Shown: positions 7,285-14,490, counted from the stretch's first letter. The stretch is 14,696 nt of DNA from Claveliimonas stercoravium (GCA_019117345.1 DWZW01000050.1:1-14696); one strand, 5' to 3'. The notes: generated by a model from the letters alone, not told the origin. Translations and numbers: made by a program.

Positions 7285-7858
7285 TGTATATTACCTCTGT
7301 GATCTCTTCTAAACAGTGTTCTATGTCCTCGTTGCAAAACCGCCGGTGTATCCCAAGTCCGCGCAGCTTTTCCTCCGAAAAGTCCTCCTCGTCCGCAAGG
7401 AAACGGCGGCACAGCTCCCTGTACTTCGGCTGCGCCTGCCGCCGCTCTCTCGCAAGAGCGCGGGCAAGCCGCTCCCCGTCCTCCACTTCTACGTAGAGGG
7501 GCAGGATATTGTCCGCTCCATAGTATCGTATCATTTTTTCGTAGGCTTCCAGGGTCCCGATCATAAGATAGTCTGCCGCTTCCAGATCCACCTGCCCGTC
7601 GTCCGCGGTAAAATATTTCCACACGCCGCAGGCTGTGTCGTAGGCCCGGAGCTCAATGATGCGTCCGGCCTTCTCCATCTTCTCCGTCTGTTCCTCGTCC
7701 GTGAAAAAATACTCCACCCCGTTCTCTTCGCCCTCCCGCCGGGGCCTTGTGGTGTAGGGCACCACCCGCCTGAGTCCGGGAACGCGGTTCAGGAGCTCCT
7801 TGAAGATGGTATCCTTGCCCGATGAACTTTTTCCCATTATATAGTATATCTTACCCAT
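7271..7858 (-). CDS. Guanylate kinase-like nucleotide kinase with altered substrate site
   Basis: This 195-residue protein has a P-loop GKSSSGKDT (9-17) and the guanylate-kinase segment YTTRPRREGEENGVEYFF (35-52), which matches the GMP-binding TTRxxRxGExxGxxY motif. After this it departs from true GMP kinases. The segment that normally reads like GNYYGT is CGVWKYFT here, and the usual DIDVQGA strand with its GMP-contacting Asp is replaced by DYLMIGTLEAY. It may phosphorylate GMP poorly, use another nucleotide, or be regulatory. The start overlaps the decarboxylase gene by 8 nt and the end overlaps holB by 14 nt, so it is tightly tied to the operon. In Bacillus the same place next to yaaO and holB holds tmk, so this protein sits where a nucleotide kinase is expected. 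The fold call is firm and the substrate is unknown. Confidence 0.8.
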   Translation of the reverse strand: MGKIYYIMGKSSSGKDTIFKELLNRVPGLRRVVPYTTRPRREGEENGVEYFFTDEEQTEKMEKAGRIIELRAYDTACGVWKYFTADDGQVDLEAADYLMIGTLEAYEKMIRYYGADNILPLYVEVEDGERLARALARERRQAQPKYRELCRRFLADEEDFSEEKLRGLGIHRRFCNEDIEHCLEEITEVIYNGKL

Positions 7859-9263
7859 TTATCCAGACCCTGATGCTTCCTTCTTTTTCCATGCCTTCCA
7901 GTGAAAATCCCTGTCTCCTGCTTTTGAGCAGCACCTGCAGGCTCCCGTGGCTGACGCGCTCCCCCGGGACAATGAGCGGGATGCCCGGCGGATAGAGGTA
8001 GGCGAACTCCATGGATACCAGTCCCTCGCACGCCTCAAGGGGCACGCTTCTGATACAGCCCTCTTCCCGGGCCAGCTCTTCTATCCGGGCGCTGCTGCAG
8101 ACCATCTCGTTCTCCGGCAGCCCGCCGTCCTGCCCTGTGACTTCCCCGCCGTTTTCTCCCGCCGACCTGTCCATCTCCTCCAGAGCGTCACCCAGCCTGC
8201 GGAAGCCCTCCTCTGTGTCTCCCACGCTGGTCATGGCCAGGGCGTAGGAGCCGGCGGCCATCTCCAGCTGCAGATGGTACGTCTCCAGAAGCCGCAGATA
8301 AAGCTCTCTTCCTGTCATATCCGCTCTGGCTGCAGACAGGACCAGCTTGGAGCGGTCATAGCGCTCTGTCCGTGCAAGGGATAGCTTTTCCAGCTGCCCC
8401 AGACGCTCCCTGAGCCGTTCCAGCCGCTCCACGTATGGGCTGAAGAGCTCATCCCGCTTCTCGCCCAGCAGCCGGACGCACCTGTCGATGCCGGCCATGA
8501 GCACGTAGGAGGGGCTGCTGGACTGGAGCATGTCCAGATACCGGAAGATCCGGCTCCGGTCTGCATAGGGCCCGTCCACATGGAGGAGGGCCGTCTGGGT
8601 CAGCGCGGGCAGCGTCTTGTGAAGGCTGTGGATGACCACATCCGCCCCCTGCTTCAGGGCGCTCTCCGGGAAATAGGGATGAAATCCGAAGTGGGCTCCG
8701 TGGGCCTCGTCCACGATCAGGGGGATCCCCCTCCTGTGGACCTCCCCGGCAATGGCCCGGATGTCCGAGACCACACCGTCGTAGGTGGGGGAGACCAGGA
8801 TCACCGCCTTTACCCTGGAATGTTCATTAAGCGCAGCTTTCACTGCGCTTACAGAGATTTCTGTATTCAACTGGATGTCCGGCCGGAAACCGGGGTACAG
8901 GTACACCGGATCCAGCCCGTTCATATAGATGGCATGATACACAGATTTGTGACAGTTCCGGCCCACCAGCACCTGGTCGCCCCTCCGGGTGCAGCCGAGG
9001 ATGGCGCTCAGTATCCCCGCCGTGCTGCCGTTCACGAGAAATCTCGTCTCACCGGCCCCGTAGATGCGGGATGCCTCCTCCTGGGCCTCCCTCAGGATCC
9101 CATCCGGGTGGTGGAGGTCGTCAAAGCCCTCGATCTCCGTGATGTCTATCCCGTAGGGCAGGTCACTGCCGAAGCGCTCCGTGTTCCTCTTGTGCCCCGG
9201 CATGTGAAACCCGTAATAGTCGGAAATGCTGTATCTGTGCAGCCTGTCATAAAGTTCAGTCAT
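7851..9263 (-). CDS. Orn/Lys/Arg decarboxylase family PLP enzyme (YaaO-like)
   Basis: This 470-residue fold-type I PLP enzyme starts with YSISDYYGFHMPGHKRNTER, typical of the short Gram-positive arginine/lysine decarboxylases (YaaO/SpeA). The PLP-binding Lys is K216 in HSLHKTLPA. Asp185 and His188 in VDEAHGAH hold the cofactor ring, NGSTAG (78-83) binds phosphate, and NCHKS contains the stacking His105. The C-terminal OKR_DC_1_C domain covers about 330-470. It makes a polyamine (agmatine or cadaverine) or another amine by amino acid decarboxylation; the substrate cannot be fixed from the sequence. It follows pgi by 31 nt with GAGG 9 nt before its ATG. In B. subtilis yaaO is likewise beside the tmk-holB-yaaT genes, so the context is conserved. 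Confidence 0.9.
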   Translation of the reverse strand: MTELYDRLHRYSISDYYGFHMPGHKRNTERFGSDLPYGIDITEIEGFDDLHHPDGILREAQEEASRIYGAGETRFLVNGSTAGILSAILGCTRRGDQVLVGRNCHKSVYHAIYMNGLDPVYLYPGFRPDIQLNTEISVSAVKAALNEHSRVKAVILVSPTYDGVVSDIRAIAGEVHRRGIPLIVDEAHGAHFGFHPYFPESALKQGADVVIHSLHKTLPALTQTALLHVDGPYADRSRIFRYLDMLQSSSPSYVLMAGIDRCVRLLGEKRDELFSPYVERLERLRERLGQLEKLSLARTERYDRSKLVLSAARADMTGRELYLRLLETYHLQLEMAAGSYALAMTSVGDTEEGFRRLGDALEEMDRSAGENGGEVTGQDGGLPENEMVCSSARIEELAREEGCIRSVPLEACEGLVSMEFAYLYPPGIPLIVPGERVSHGSLQVLLKSRRQGFSLEGMEKEGSIRVWING

Positions 9264-9294
9264 CTGATAGCCTCATATAGCTTTGTATCCTGTC

Positions 9295-10644
9295 TTATAA
9301 TCTCTTGAGCAGCTCTTCTCTCTCTTTCTCAAAGCCCGGCTTTCCGAGGAGAGCGAACATGTTTTTCTTGTAGCTCTCAACGCCCGGCTGGTTGAACGGA
9401 TTGACGCCGGACACGTAGCCGCTTACGCCGCAGGCAAACTCGAAGAAGTAGAAGAGCTCACCCAGATAGAATTCATCCTGCTCCGGGATGTTCACCATCA
9501 GGTTCGGCACATTTCCGTCTGTGTGGGCCAGGACTGTTCCGTTCATGGCGCTCTTGTTTACAAAGTCCATGCTCTTTCCTGCCAGGTAGTTCAGGCCGTC
9601 CAGGTCCACCGGCTCCTCGTTGATGAGTATCTCCTCCCTGGATGTCTCCACATTCAGGACTGTCTCATACATGATGCGGCTGCCGTCCTGGATGAACTGT
9701 CCCATGGAGTGGAGGTCTGTGGTCAGATCCACGGATGCCGGGAAGATGCCCTTCTGGTCCTTTCCCTCGCTCTCGCCGTAGAGCTGCTTCCACCACTCGG
9801 ATACATAGTGGAGGCTCGGCTCATAGTTTGCCAGCACCTCCACGGATTTGCCTTTTCTGTGGAGGATGTTGCGGATGGCCGCATACTGCAGGGCGTCATT
9901 GTCCTCAAAGGGCTTGTTCAGGGCCAGCTCCCTTCCTGCTGCCGCTCCCTCCATCAGCTTTTCAATGTCCGCGCCGCTGACTGCGATGGGCAGAAGGCCC
10001 ACGGCTGTCAGAACAGAGAAGCGCCCTCCCACATCGTCCGGCACGACGAAGGACTCGTAGCCCTCCTCTGTGGCCAGGTTCTTCAGGGCTCCTCTTGCCT
10101 TGTCGGTGGTGGCGTAGATCCTCTTTGCCGCCTCCTCTTTGCCGTACTTCTTCTCCAGCATCTCCTTGAACACGCGGAAGGCGATGGCCGGCTCCGTGGT
10201 AGTCCCGGACTTGGAGATGATATTTACGGAGAAATCCCTGTCTCCTATCACATCGATGAGTCCCTTCAGGTAGGTGCTGCTGATGCTGTTTCCGGCATAG
10301 TAGATCTCAGGTGTCTTGCGGATCTCTCTGGACACGTTATTGTAGAAACCGTGGCGCAGGAACTCGATGGCCGCTCTCGCTCCCAGATAGGAGCCGCCGA
10401 TGCCGATGACGACCAGCACCTCGGAATCGCTCTTGATCTTCTCCGCCGCCTTCTGGATGCGCGCAAACTCTTCTTTATCGTAATCTACAGGAAGATCTAC
10501 CCAGCCAATATAGTCGTTTCCGGCTCCCGTCCCGCCTACCAGGATGTCCCTGGCATTTCCTACGATCTCTTTCATGGAGTCTATTTCATGCTCTTTGATA
10601 AATGTCATTGCCTTTGAATAATCGAATGTAACCTTACTGCTCAT
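9295..10644 (-). CDS. pgi: Glucose-6-phosphate isomerase
   Basis: This 449-residue protein, the length of Gram-positive Pgi, interconverts glucose-6-phosphate and fructose-6-phosphate in the cytoplasm. Two SIS subdomains are visible, with VIGIGGSYLGARAA (79-92) and ISKSGTTTEPAIAFRVF (143-159). Catalytic candidates are E291 in YGESEGK, H312 in TDLHSMGQ and K426/K427 in GVESYKKNMF. The phosphate-binding SKSGTTT is intact, and the signature DDVGGRFSVLTAVGL is at 203-217. The start ATG has AAGGAAGGG upstream. It heads the long housekeeping cluster with its own promoter at 10744-10772 and a leader hairpin. Linkage of pgi to translation and replication genes is not the Bacillus order and may be lineage-specific. 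Confidence 0.97.
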   Translation of the reverse strand: MSSKVTFDYSKAMTFIKEHEIDSMKEIVGNARDILVGGTGAGNDYIGWVDLPVDYDKEEFARIQKAAEKIKSDSEVLVVIGIGGSYLGARAAIEFLRHGFYNNVSREIRKTPEIYYAGNSISSTYLKGLIDVIGDRDFSVNIISKSGTTTEPAIAFRVFKEMLEKKYGKEEAAKRIYATTDKARGALKNLATEEGYESFVVPDDVGGRFSVLTAVGLLPIAVSGADIEKLMEGAAAGRELALNKPFEDNDALQYAAIRNILHRKGKSVEVLANYEPSLHYVSEWWKQLYGESEGKDQKGIFPASVDLTTDLHSMGQFIQDGSRIMYETVLNVETSREEILINEEPVDLDGLNYLAGKSMDFVNKSAMNGTVLAHTDGNVPNLMVNIPEQDEFYLGELFYFFEFACGVSGYVSGVNPFNQPGVESYKKNMFALLGKPGFEKEREELLKRL

Positions 10645-10703
10645 GGTAAACCCTTCCTTCTCTCTTTGTTTTCGTATGCTTACGATATGGTGATACTGTT
10701 CCT

Positions 10704-10732
10704 GAGCCGGGCGGGTCGTCCCGCTTCAGCTC
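10704..10732 (-). promoter_or_regulatory. Stem-loop in the pgi 5' leader
   Basis: GAGC (minus) pairs with GCTC, enclosing a perfect GCGGG/CCCGC stem with a four-base loop. A smaller TCGTA/TACGA hairpin lies closer to the start codon. There is no T-run after them, so this is not a terminator. It may protect the mRNA 5' end or be regulatory; the role is unknown. Confidence 0.45.
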
Positions 10733-10743
10733 ATATCAAGTTT

Positions 10744-10772
10744 ATTTTACCAGTATTACCCTTTATAATCAA
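10744..10772 (-). promoter_or_regulatory. Sigma-A-type promoter for pgi and the downstream cluster
   Basis: On the minus strand TTGATT (10767-10772) is separated by exactly 17 nt from TAAAAT (10744-10749). The -35 hexamer overlaps the TGA stop codon of the upstream membrane-protein gene. The predicted leader is about 90-95 nt. Confidence 0.7.
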
Positions 10773-11725
10773 GCCAAAAACTCCTCCAGTATCTCCCGGA
10801 TGCGGACCTCCTTTGAAATCTCGTCCTCTTCCTTCCCGCTCCTCGTCCGGGCCGCCTTTTCCTCCTTCTGGAGCCTGTCCTTCACTCCCTGGCGCCTTCT
10901 GGCGTCAGCAGCCGGCTCTCCGGAGGCCTCCTCCCGGAAGTGTATCCTCTGTCCCTGCGCCGTCTCCGGGACGGTCTCCCCTGCCGCCTCCTGGCGTATT
11001 TCCGGCTGGCGTATTTCCGGCTGGCGTATCTCCGGTTGGCGCATCTCCGGCTGGCGTGTCTCCGGCTGACAGATTTCGGGCTGCGGCCCCTCAGCCGGCT
11101 GCAGGATTTCCGGCTGTATCTCTCTGGCCGGCCGGATGGCCTCCGGCTGCGGGTCCGTGTCCGGCGGCGCCATGGCCTTCCACTCCTCCTTCACCTTGTC
11201 CGCCTGCGCCTTCTCGTACCGGTGGGCGCAGACATTTTCCAGATAGTCCACCATATAATTCCTGATAACGCCAAGCTGGTACTTCTCATCGCTCGTGAGC
11301 TGGAACAGGAAGAGGAGGATGGCTCCTCCCGCTCCCGCCGCACCGTACTGGAGCACCTGGTCCGCCATGCCCCGGGTCCCGTACCAGGCTCCCGCTCCCG
11401 CCAGTCCGGCGAGAAGACACAGCCACACCCCCGCCTTCTCCAGTCGCCTCCAGGTGTGGAGCCTGAGGCCCCCGGCCCGGTATTCATGGAGGTATTTCTC
11501 CACGAACACCTCCACGTTCTGGACCCGGTCGCTCACCATGCAGGCATGTTCAAATTTTGCCTTCACGAGACGGACCAGGGAGTGATTGCTCTTATTCATG
11601 TTGCCGGACGCCCGGACCAGCCTCTTCAGGGAGATGCCGGCAGCTATCTTGCTGACCACCCCCACAGCAGCGGCTATCCCCATAAGGATAACCATAATAT
11701 GTCTGTCCAATACCACTTCTAACAT
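10769..11725 (-). CDS. Membrane protein with (P-E-I-R-Q)n repeat, unknown function
   Basis: The 318 residues contain three likely membrane segments (about 9-31, 99-117 and 123-143). A soluble region of about 65 residues lies between the first two, and a long hydrophilic C-terminal tail follows. The tail holds a degenerate then exact P-E-x-x-Q repeat at 191-245; the last six units (216-245) are PEICQ, PETRQ, PEMRQ and three PEIRQ. After the repeat come a basic region rich in Arg and Lys and an acidic C-terminus (SKEVRIREILEEFLA) that is probably helical. The start has GGAGGG 7 nt upstream. It lies 126 nt after mtnN and ends inside the pgi promoter. I do not recognise the family; it resembles uncharacterised membrane proteins of Lachnospiraceae. 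A membrane scaffold with a flexible linker is one possible reading. Confidence 0.75.
   Translation of the reverse strand: MLEVVLDRHIMVILMGIAAAVGVVSKIAAGISLKRLVRASGNMNKSNHSLVRLVKAKFEHACMVSDRVQNVEVFVEKYLHEYRAGGLRLHTWRRLEKAGVWLCLLAGLAGAGAWYGTRGMADQVLQYGAAGAGGAILLFLFQLTSDEKYQLGVIRNYMVDYLENVCAHRYEKAQADKVKEEWKAMAPPDTDPQPEAIRPAREIQPEILQPAEGPQPEICQPETRQPEMRQPEIRQPEIRQPEIRQEAAGETVPETAQGQRIHFREEASGEPAADARRRQGVKDRLQKEEKAARTRSGKEEDEISKEVRIREILEEFLA
10991..11080. repeat. Six tandem 15-bp units inside the membrane-protein gene
   Basis: Plus-strand units CTGGCGTATTTCCGG start at 10991, 11006, 11021, 11036, 11051 and 11066. The first two are identical and the others drift by one to several bases. Each encodes one P-E-x-x-Q unit on the minus strand. 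The unit is a multiple of three, so copy changes would keep the frame. Confidence 0.92.
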
Positions 11726-11751
11726 GATCTAACCCTCCTTCTTTGATTTGA

Positions 11752-11780
11752 TTATACTCAGATCCGGGAGGGAAACCAGA
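11752..11780 (-). promoter_or_regulatory. Possible promoter for the repeat-bearing membrane protein
   Basis: A perfect TATAAT (minus, 11752-11757) lies about 30 nt upstream of the start codon. The -35 at 17 nt spacing (CTGGTT) is poor, so the promoter is weak or needs an activator, or the gene is read from the mtnN promoter. Confidence 0.38.
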
Positions 11781-11805
11781 AAAACCGTTCTACAGCTTCT
11801 GCAGG
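11781..11805 (-). terminator. Weak terminator-like hairpin after mtnN
   Basis: Minus-strand CTGCAG-AAG-CTGTAG forms a six-pair stem (one G-T) and is followed, after five bases, by TTTTT. The stem is short and the T-run is displaced, so termination would be partial at best. Confidence 0.3.
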
Positions 11806-11851
11806 GAAACAGGGGATTTCCGGCGCTTTCTGGCGAGTCCTGCCGCTCCTT

Positions 11852-12568
11852 TTACAGCCCCTTTTCCGGCATTTTCGCAAGGAGGGCCTTCACAAGCCTT
11901 ACGCTGTGGGCGATGGCCTGCTCCTCAAAGGCCGGATAGTCCACGGTGGCGCTGTTGTCGGCTTTGTCAGAAATCGCTCGGATAATGACATACGAAATCC
12001 CGTTCAGGTAAGCGGCGTGGGCAATGCCAGCCCCCTCCATCTCCGTACACAGAGGGTCGAAATTGCGCTTGATCCGCTCCTTGTCCTCTGCGTCCGAGAT
12101 AAACTGGTCGCCGGACACCACTCTTCCCGTGAATGTGCGGATATCCGGATTGACCTCCTGGTTGGCCTCTCTTGCCAGCTCTACCAGGCGGGGGTCCGCC
12201 TCAAAGGAAAACACATCCATCCGGGGGATCTGCCCCACCGGGTCGCCGAACTTGGAGGCATCCATGTCGTGGTACAGGGCATCCGTGGATATCACGATAT
12301 CCCCAATGTCGATACGGGCATCTAAAGACCCGGCGATCCCTGTGTTGACCAGCATGTCCACTCCAAACTCCGAGGCCAGTATCTGGGCGCACAGAGCCGC
12401 GTTCACCTTGCCGATGCCGCTGCGCACCACCACTGCGTCCCGACCGCAGAGCAGGCCCTTTACAAAGGTCATGCCCGCGATCTCCTTTACCTCCTCTGCC
12501 TGCATCTCCTCTTTTAAGGCGGAGACCTCCTCCTCCATTGCTCCTATGATCCCTATCATCTTGCTCAT
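11852..12568 (-). CDS. mtnN: 5'-methylthioadenosine/S-adenosylhomocysteine nucleosidase
   Basis: This 238-residue enzyme hydrolyses methylthioadenosine and S-adenosylhomocysteine to adenine and the thio-ribose, removing inhibitors of SAM-dependent methylation and polyamine synthesis. GIIGAMEEEV is the N-terminal signature, with the catalytic Glu14. VNTGIAGSL (74-82), FVSGDQF-like GRVVSGDQFIS (148-158), TEMEGAGIAH with ribose-binding Glu178, and ISD with catalytic Asp201 complete the active site. The start is uncertain by three codons. ATG 12559 (MIGIIGAM) has AAAGGA 8 nt upstream and matches homologues in length; ATG 12568 is nearly abutted by AAAGG but has AAGG about 8 nt away. It has its own promoter at 12628-12656. 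Confidence 0.96.
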   Translation of the reverse strand: MSKMIGIIGAMEEEVSALKEEMQAEEVKEIAGMTFVKGLLCGRDAVVVRSGIGKVNAALCAQILASEFGVDMLVNTGIAGSLDARIDIGDIVISTDALYHDMDASKFGDPVGQIPRMDVFSFEADPRLVELAREANQEVNPDIRTFTGRVVSGDQFISDAEDKERIKRNFDPLCTEMEGAGIAHAAYLNGISYVIIRAISDKADNSATVDYPAFEEQAIAHSVRLVKALLAKMPEKGL

Positions 12569-12627
12569 CCTTTCTACCTTATAAAATAAATGATCATGTC
12601 TGATAACCTTCTTTTTGATGCCCTTCC

Positions 12628-12656
12628 ATTATACCGTGGGAGGAATGGGTTTGCAA
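12628..12656 (-). promoter_or_regulatory. Sigma-A-type promoter of mtnN
   Basis: Minus strand TTGCAA (12651-12656), a 17-nt spacer, and perfect TATAAT (12628-12633). The -35 hexamer lies inside the first copy of the 21-bp tandem repeat. The predicted leader is about 50 nt. Confidence 0.65.
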
Positions 12657-12716
12657 TCTACAGGAATGGGTCTGCGATCGGCAGGAATAGTTCTGCGATC
12701 GGCAGGGAAGTCCTTG
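12641..12716. repeat. 21-bp tandem repeat, about 3.5 copies, at the mtnN promoter
   Basis: Units begin AGGAATGGG/AGGAATAG at 12641, 12662 and 12683, with a partial AGGGAAG at 12704. Copies two and three share TCTGCGATCGGC, which contains the palindrome CGATCG. The 21-bp period is two helical turns, so the copies face the same side of the DNA. They end in the -35 of the mtnN promoter. No known operator was recognised. Confidence 0.8.
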
Positions 12717-12974
12717 CTTTCCCCCGCCCTCCATGGTATCGTAGACAGTATACAGATAGCAGCCGCACAGTGCTGTTTTCCTGTCGCCCCATGTTCATCT
12801 GCCGCGCCTTCTGGCCGCAGATCGTTTCTATTGTTATACTCATCTGAATATCTCAGTCCGCATCGGACAGATATCCAACGGATTTTTTTACAATTATTAT
12901 GATAAGATCAAGGCAATCTGCTATCTGTTATGTTATGATAAGGATAAGAAAACAGTTCCTGTGCCGCCGGAAAC
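12717..12974. other. Intergenic region between divergent genes mtnN and the Rpn-type gene
   Basis: I see no convincing gene. In the frame of the downstream gene there is no stop from about 12760, but no ATG and no coding-like composition. Two extended -10-like boxes on the plus strand (TGTTATACT near 12829-12837 and TGTTATGAT near 12931-12939) lack good -35 boxes; either could serve the Rpn-type gene. Small hairpins TCCG-CAT-CGGA and ATCC-AAC-GGAT, the latter followed by TTTTTTT, lie near 12857-12887 and could attenuate transcription. Confidence 0.4.
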
Positions 12975-12979
12975 GGAGG
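12975..12979 (+). promoter_or_regulatory. Ribosome binding site that decides the Rpn-type gene start
   Basis: GGAGG is followed by ACATA and then an in-frame TTG at 12985. The upstream GTG at 12961 has no comparable site, so TTG is preferred. Confidence 0.6.
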
Positions 12980-12984
12980 ACATA

Positions 12985-13860
12985 TTGCAGGAAAAAAACA
13001 AGCAAAACACGGAGCTTTCCCACCTTGAAGATCTGGCCTTCAAGTCCGCTGCAGACTATTTTGGCGACGAGCTGATCCACTGGCTGGGCATTCCGGAGAG
13101 GGCCGTCCGGTCCGCCCCCACTGAACTGGTGGAGCTGGAGACGCGACACATGTACCAGGATTTTCTCTATGAGATGGAAAACGGTCTCTGGTATCACTTT
13201 GAATTTGAGAGCGACTCTGTCTCCGTCAGAGACCTGAGGCGGTTCCGCGAGTACGAGGCTTCCACCTCCCGGCGGGTCGGCGGTCCGGTGATCACCTACG
13301 TCATCTGCTCAGCCAGGGCCAAAAAGCTCAGGGACAGCATCACAGAGGGGATCAACACGTACCGGGTCCGCCTGATCTGCCTCAAGGATGACAATTCGGA
13401 CCAGCTCTTTGCCCGTCTTGCCGGGCGCAGCGGCTCTTCTGTGTCGCGGGAAGACATTATCCCGCTTCTCCTCTCGCCCCTGATGGGAGACAGCAGCAGT
13501 CAGAAGGACCGGATCTTGCAGGGAATCCAGCTCCTGAAATCAGTTGAGGGCTCTTTTGCCCCGGAGGAAATCCAAAAGATGGAAGCGATACTCTACGCTT
13601 TCGCAGTAAAATTTTTGAAAAACAAGGACCTTGAAGCAATAAAGGAGGCAATCGCCATGACAAAGCTTGGACAGATGATATGGGATGACGCAATAGAGAA
13701 GGGACGCGAGGAGTGGACACGCATCGGGCGGCAGCAGGCATCCGACCGCTATAGCAGGCTTATCCTTCTTCTCAGCAAAGAGAAAAAGGAAGACCAGATC
13801 ATTAAAGCCGCATCCGACTCTGCCTACAGAGAGGAGCTGTTCCGGAAATACGGTCTGTGA
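12985..13860 (+). CDS. Rpn-family / PD-(D/E)XK nuclease-type transposase-like protein
   Basis: From TTG 12985 the product is 291 residues (299 from GTG 12961). The N-terminal TELSHLEDLAFKSAADYFGD resembles the Rpn/PD-(D/E)XK 'putative transposase' proteins common in Clostridia. The nuclease core is suggested by D59 (MYQDFLYEM) and the strand WYHFEFES with E73 and E75, then helix and strand segments ending in VITYVIC. The Lys or Gln of the usual E-x-K/Q is replaced by Glu here. A Gly-Arg-Glu rich helical tail (about 225-291) follows, as in relatives that end with a repeated charged region. E. coli Rpn proteins promote RecA-independent recombination and cut DNA. It is not associated with terminal repeats, so it is not an evident insertion sequence. 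The family call is moderate and activity is unproven. Confidence 0.68.
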   Translation: MQEKNKQNTELSHLEDLAFKSAADYFGDELIHWLGIPERAVRSAPTELVELETRHMYQDFLYEMENGLWYHFEFESDSVSVRDLRRFREYEASTSRRVGGPVITYVICSARAKKLRDSITEGINTYRVRLICLKDDNSDQLFARLAGRSGSSVSREDIIPLLLSPLMGDSSSQKDRILQGIQLLKSVEGSFAPEEIQKMEAILYAFAVKFLKNKDLEAIKEAIAMTKLGQMIWDDAIEKGREEWTRIGRQQASDRYSRLILLLSKEKKEDQIIKAASDSAYREELFRKYGL

Positions 13861-13868
13861 CACAGCCG

Positions 13869-13897
13869 TTGATTTCAGCCTGTCTTTCTGTTATAAT
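13869..13897 (+). promoter_or_regulatory. Promoter of the TSCPD protein gene
   Basis: TTGATT (13869-13874), 17-nt spacer, TATAAT (13892-13897), with TG one base upstream (TGTTATAAT, extended -10). It begins 8 nt after the stop of the Rpn-type gene. The leader is about 70 nt. Confidence 0.78.
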
Positions 13898-13972
13898 TCC
13901 CTCGACAAAAGACATCACCTCTCCTGCGCGGGACTCTGCACAGGGAGTACAAAGGATAAGGAGGTTTCTATC

Positions 13973-14224
13973 ATGATACAGTTCAGACCACAGGGCGTCT
14001 GTTCCCAGCTCATCAACGTAGAGCTGGACGGCGATACTATCAAATCCGTAGAGTTCGTAGGGGGCTGCTCCGGAAACACCCAGGGAGTTGCCCGGCTTGT
14101 GGAGGGCATGAACGTGGACGAGGCCATCTCCCGCATCGAGGGCATCCAGTGCGGCTTCAAACCCACATCCTGCCCGGATCAGCTTGCCAAAGCCCTGCAC
14201 ATGGCAAAGGCACAGCAGAAATAA
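13973..14224 (+). CDS. TSCPD domain protein, TIGR03905 type
   Basis: This 83-residue protein ends with the exact TSCPD motif (65-69, in GFKPTSCPDQLAKAL). It has four Cys at 10, 32, 60 and 67, matching the small TIGR03905 four-Cys family of Clostridia. In larger proteins the TSCPD domain is the C-terminal part of some ribonucleotide reductases. The stand-alone protein may bind a metal or cluster through its Cys, but this is inference and its function is not known. The start has AGGAGG 8 nt upstream. It has its own strong promoter and a strong terminator, so it is a single-gene transcription unit. Confidence 0.92.
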   Translation: MIQFRPQGVCSQLINVELDGDTIKSVEFVGGCSGNTQGVARLVEGMNVDEAISRIEGIQCGFKPTSCPDQLAKALHMAKAQQK

Positions 14225-14245
14225 CACAAAACCGCTGAATTGGAA

Positions 14246-14312
14246 AGAGAGGGCCCGCCGCCACTCCTATGGGTGGCAGCGCCCTCTCTCTCGTTTGGTT
14301 TTTTCTTTTTTT
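14246..14312 (+). terminator. Strong rho-independent terminator after the TSCPD gene
   Basis: AGAGAGGGC (14246-14254) pairs with GCCCTCTCT (14281-14289), with an inner stem GCCAC.../...GTGGC and a small loop. It is followed by a T-rich tract (TTTGGTTTTTTCTTTTTTT). It starts 22 nt after the stop codon. Confidence 0.9.
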
Positions 14313-14329
14313 GTGTGCGTTCTCTTATG

Positions 14330-14481
14330 TCCCGCCAAGCTGCTGTATCTGCTGCTTCACGACGGCTTTAGCCCTTTCGGGCCTGTATGACGGCTTCTCA
14401 ATGTAAGGAAAAAATAAAATTATTGTTTGATTATTGTTTCCAGGTGCGCCACGAAGCAGCAGATACAGCAGCCTGGCAGGA
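14330..14481. repeat. Long inverted repeat with 94-nt spacer
   Basis: The 20-nt sequence GCTGCTGTATCTGCTGCTTC (14339-14358) recurs as its exact reverse complement at 14453-14472. With the flanking GCC/GGC the arms reach 24 of 25 pairs (14334-14358 with 14453-14477), and weaker pairing reaches 14330/14481. The spacer holds a hairpin GCCC-TTTC-GGGC (14371-14382), two copies of GACGGCTT and an AT-rich tail. No open frame here looks like a gene. Confidence 0.85.
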
Positions 14482-14490
14482 TGGTTTGGT

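Noticed and set aside
9523..10617. A 364-codon plus-strand open frame opposite pgi
   Set aside because: Shadow of pgi, whose active-site residues are all present on the other strand.
12641..12716. CRISPR-like repeat array
   Set aside because: The units are directly adjacent with no unique spacers, and there are no cas genes.
12590..12847. An 85-codon plus-strand frame covering the 21-bp repeats, with a heptapeptide repeat
   Set aside because: The peptide repeat follows from the DNA repeat; there is no good ribosome binding site, and the mtnN promoter lies inside the frame on the other strand.
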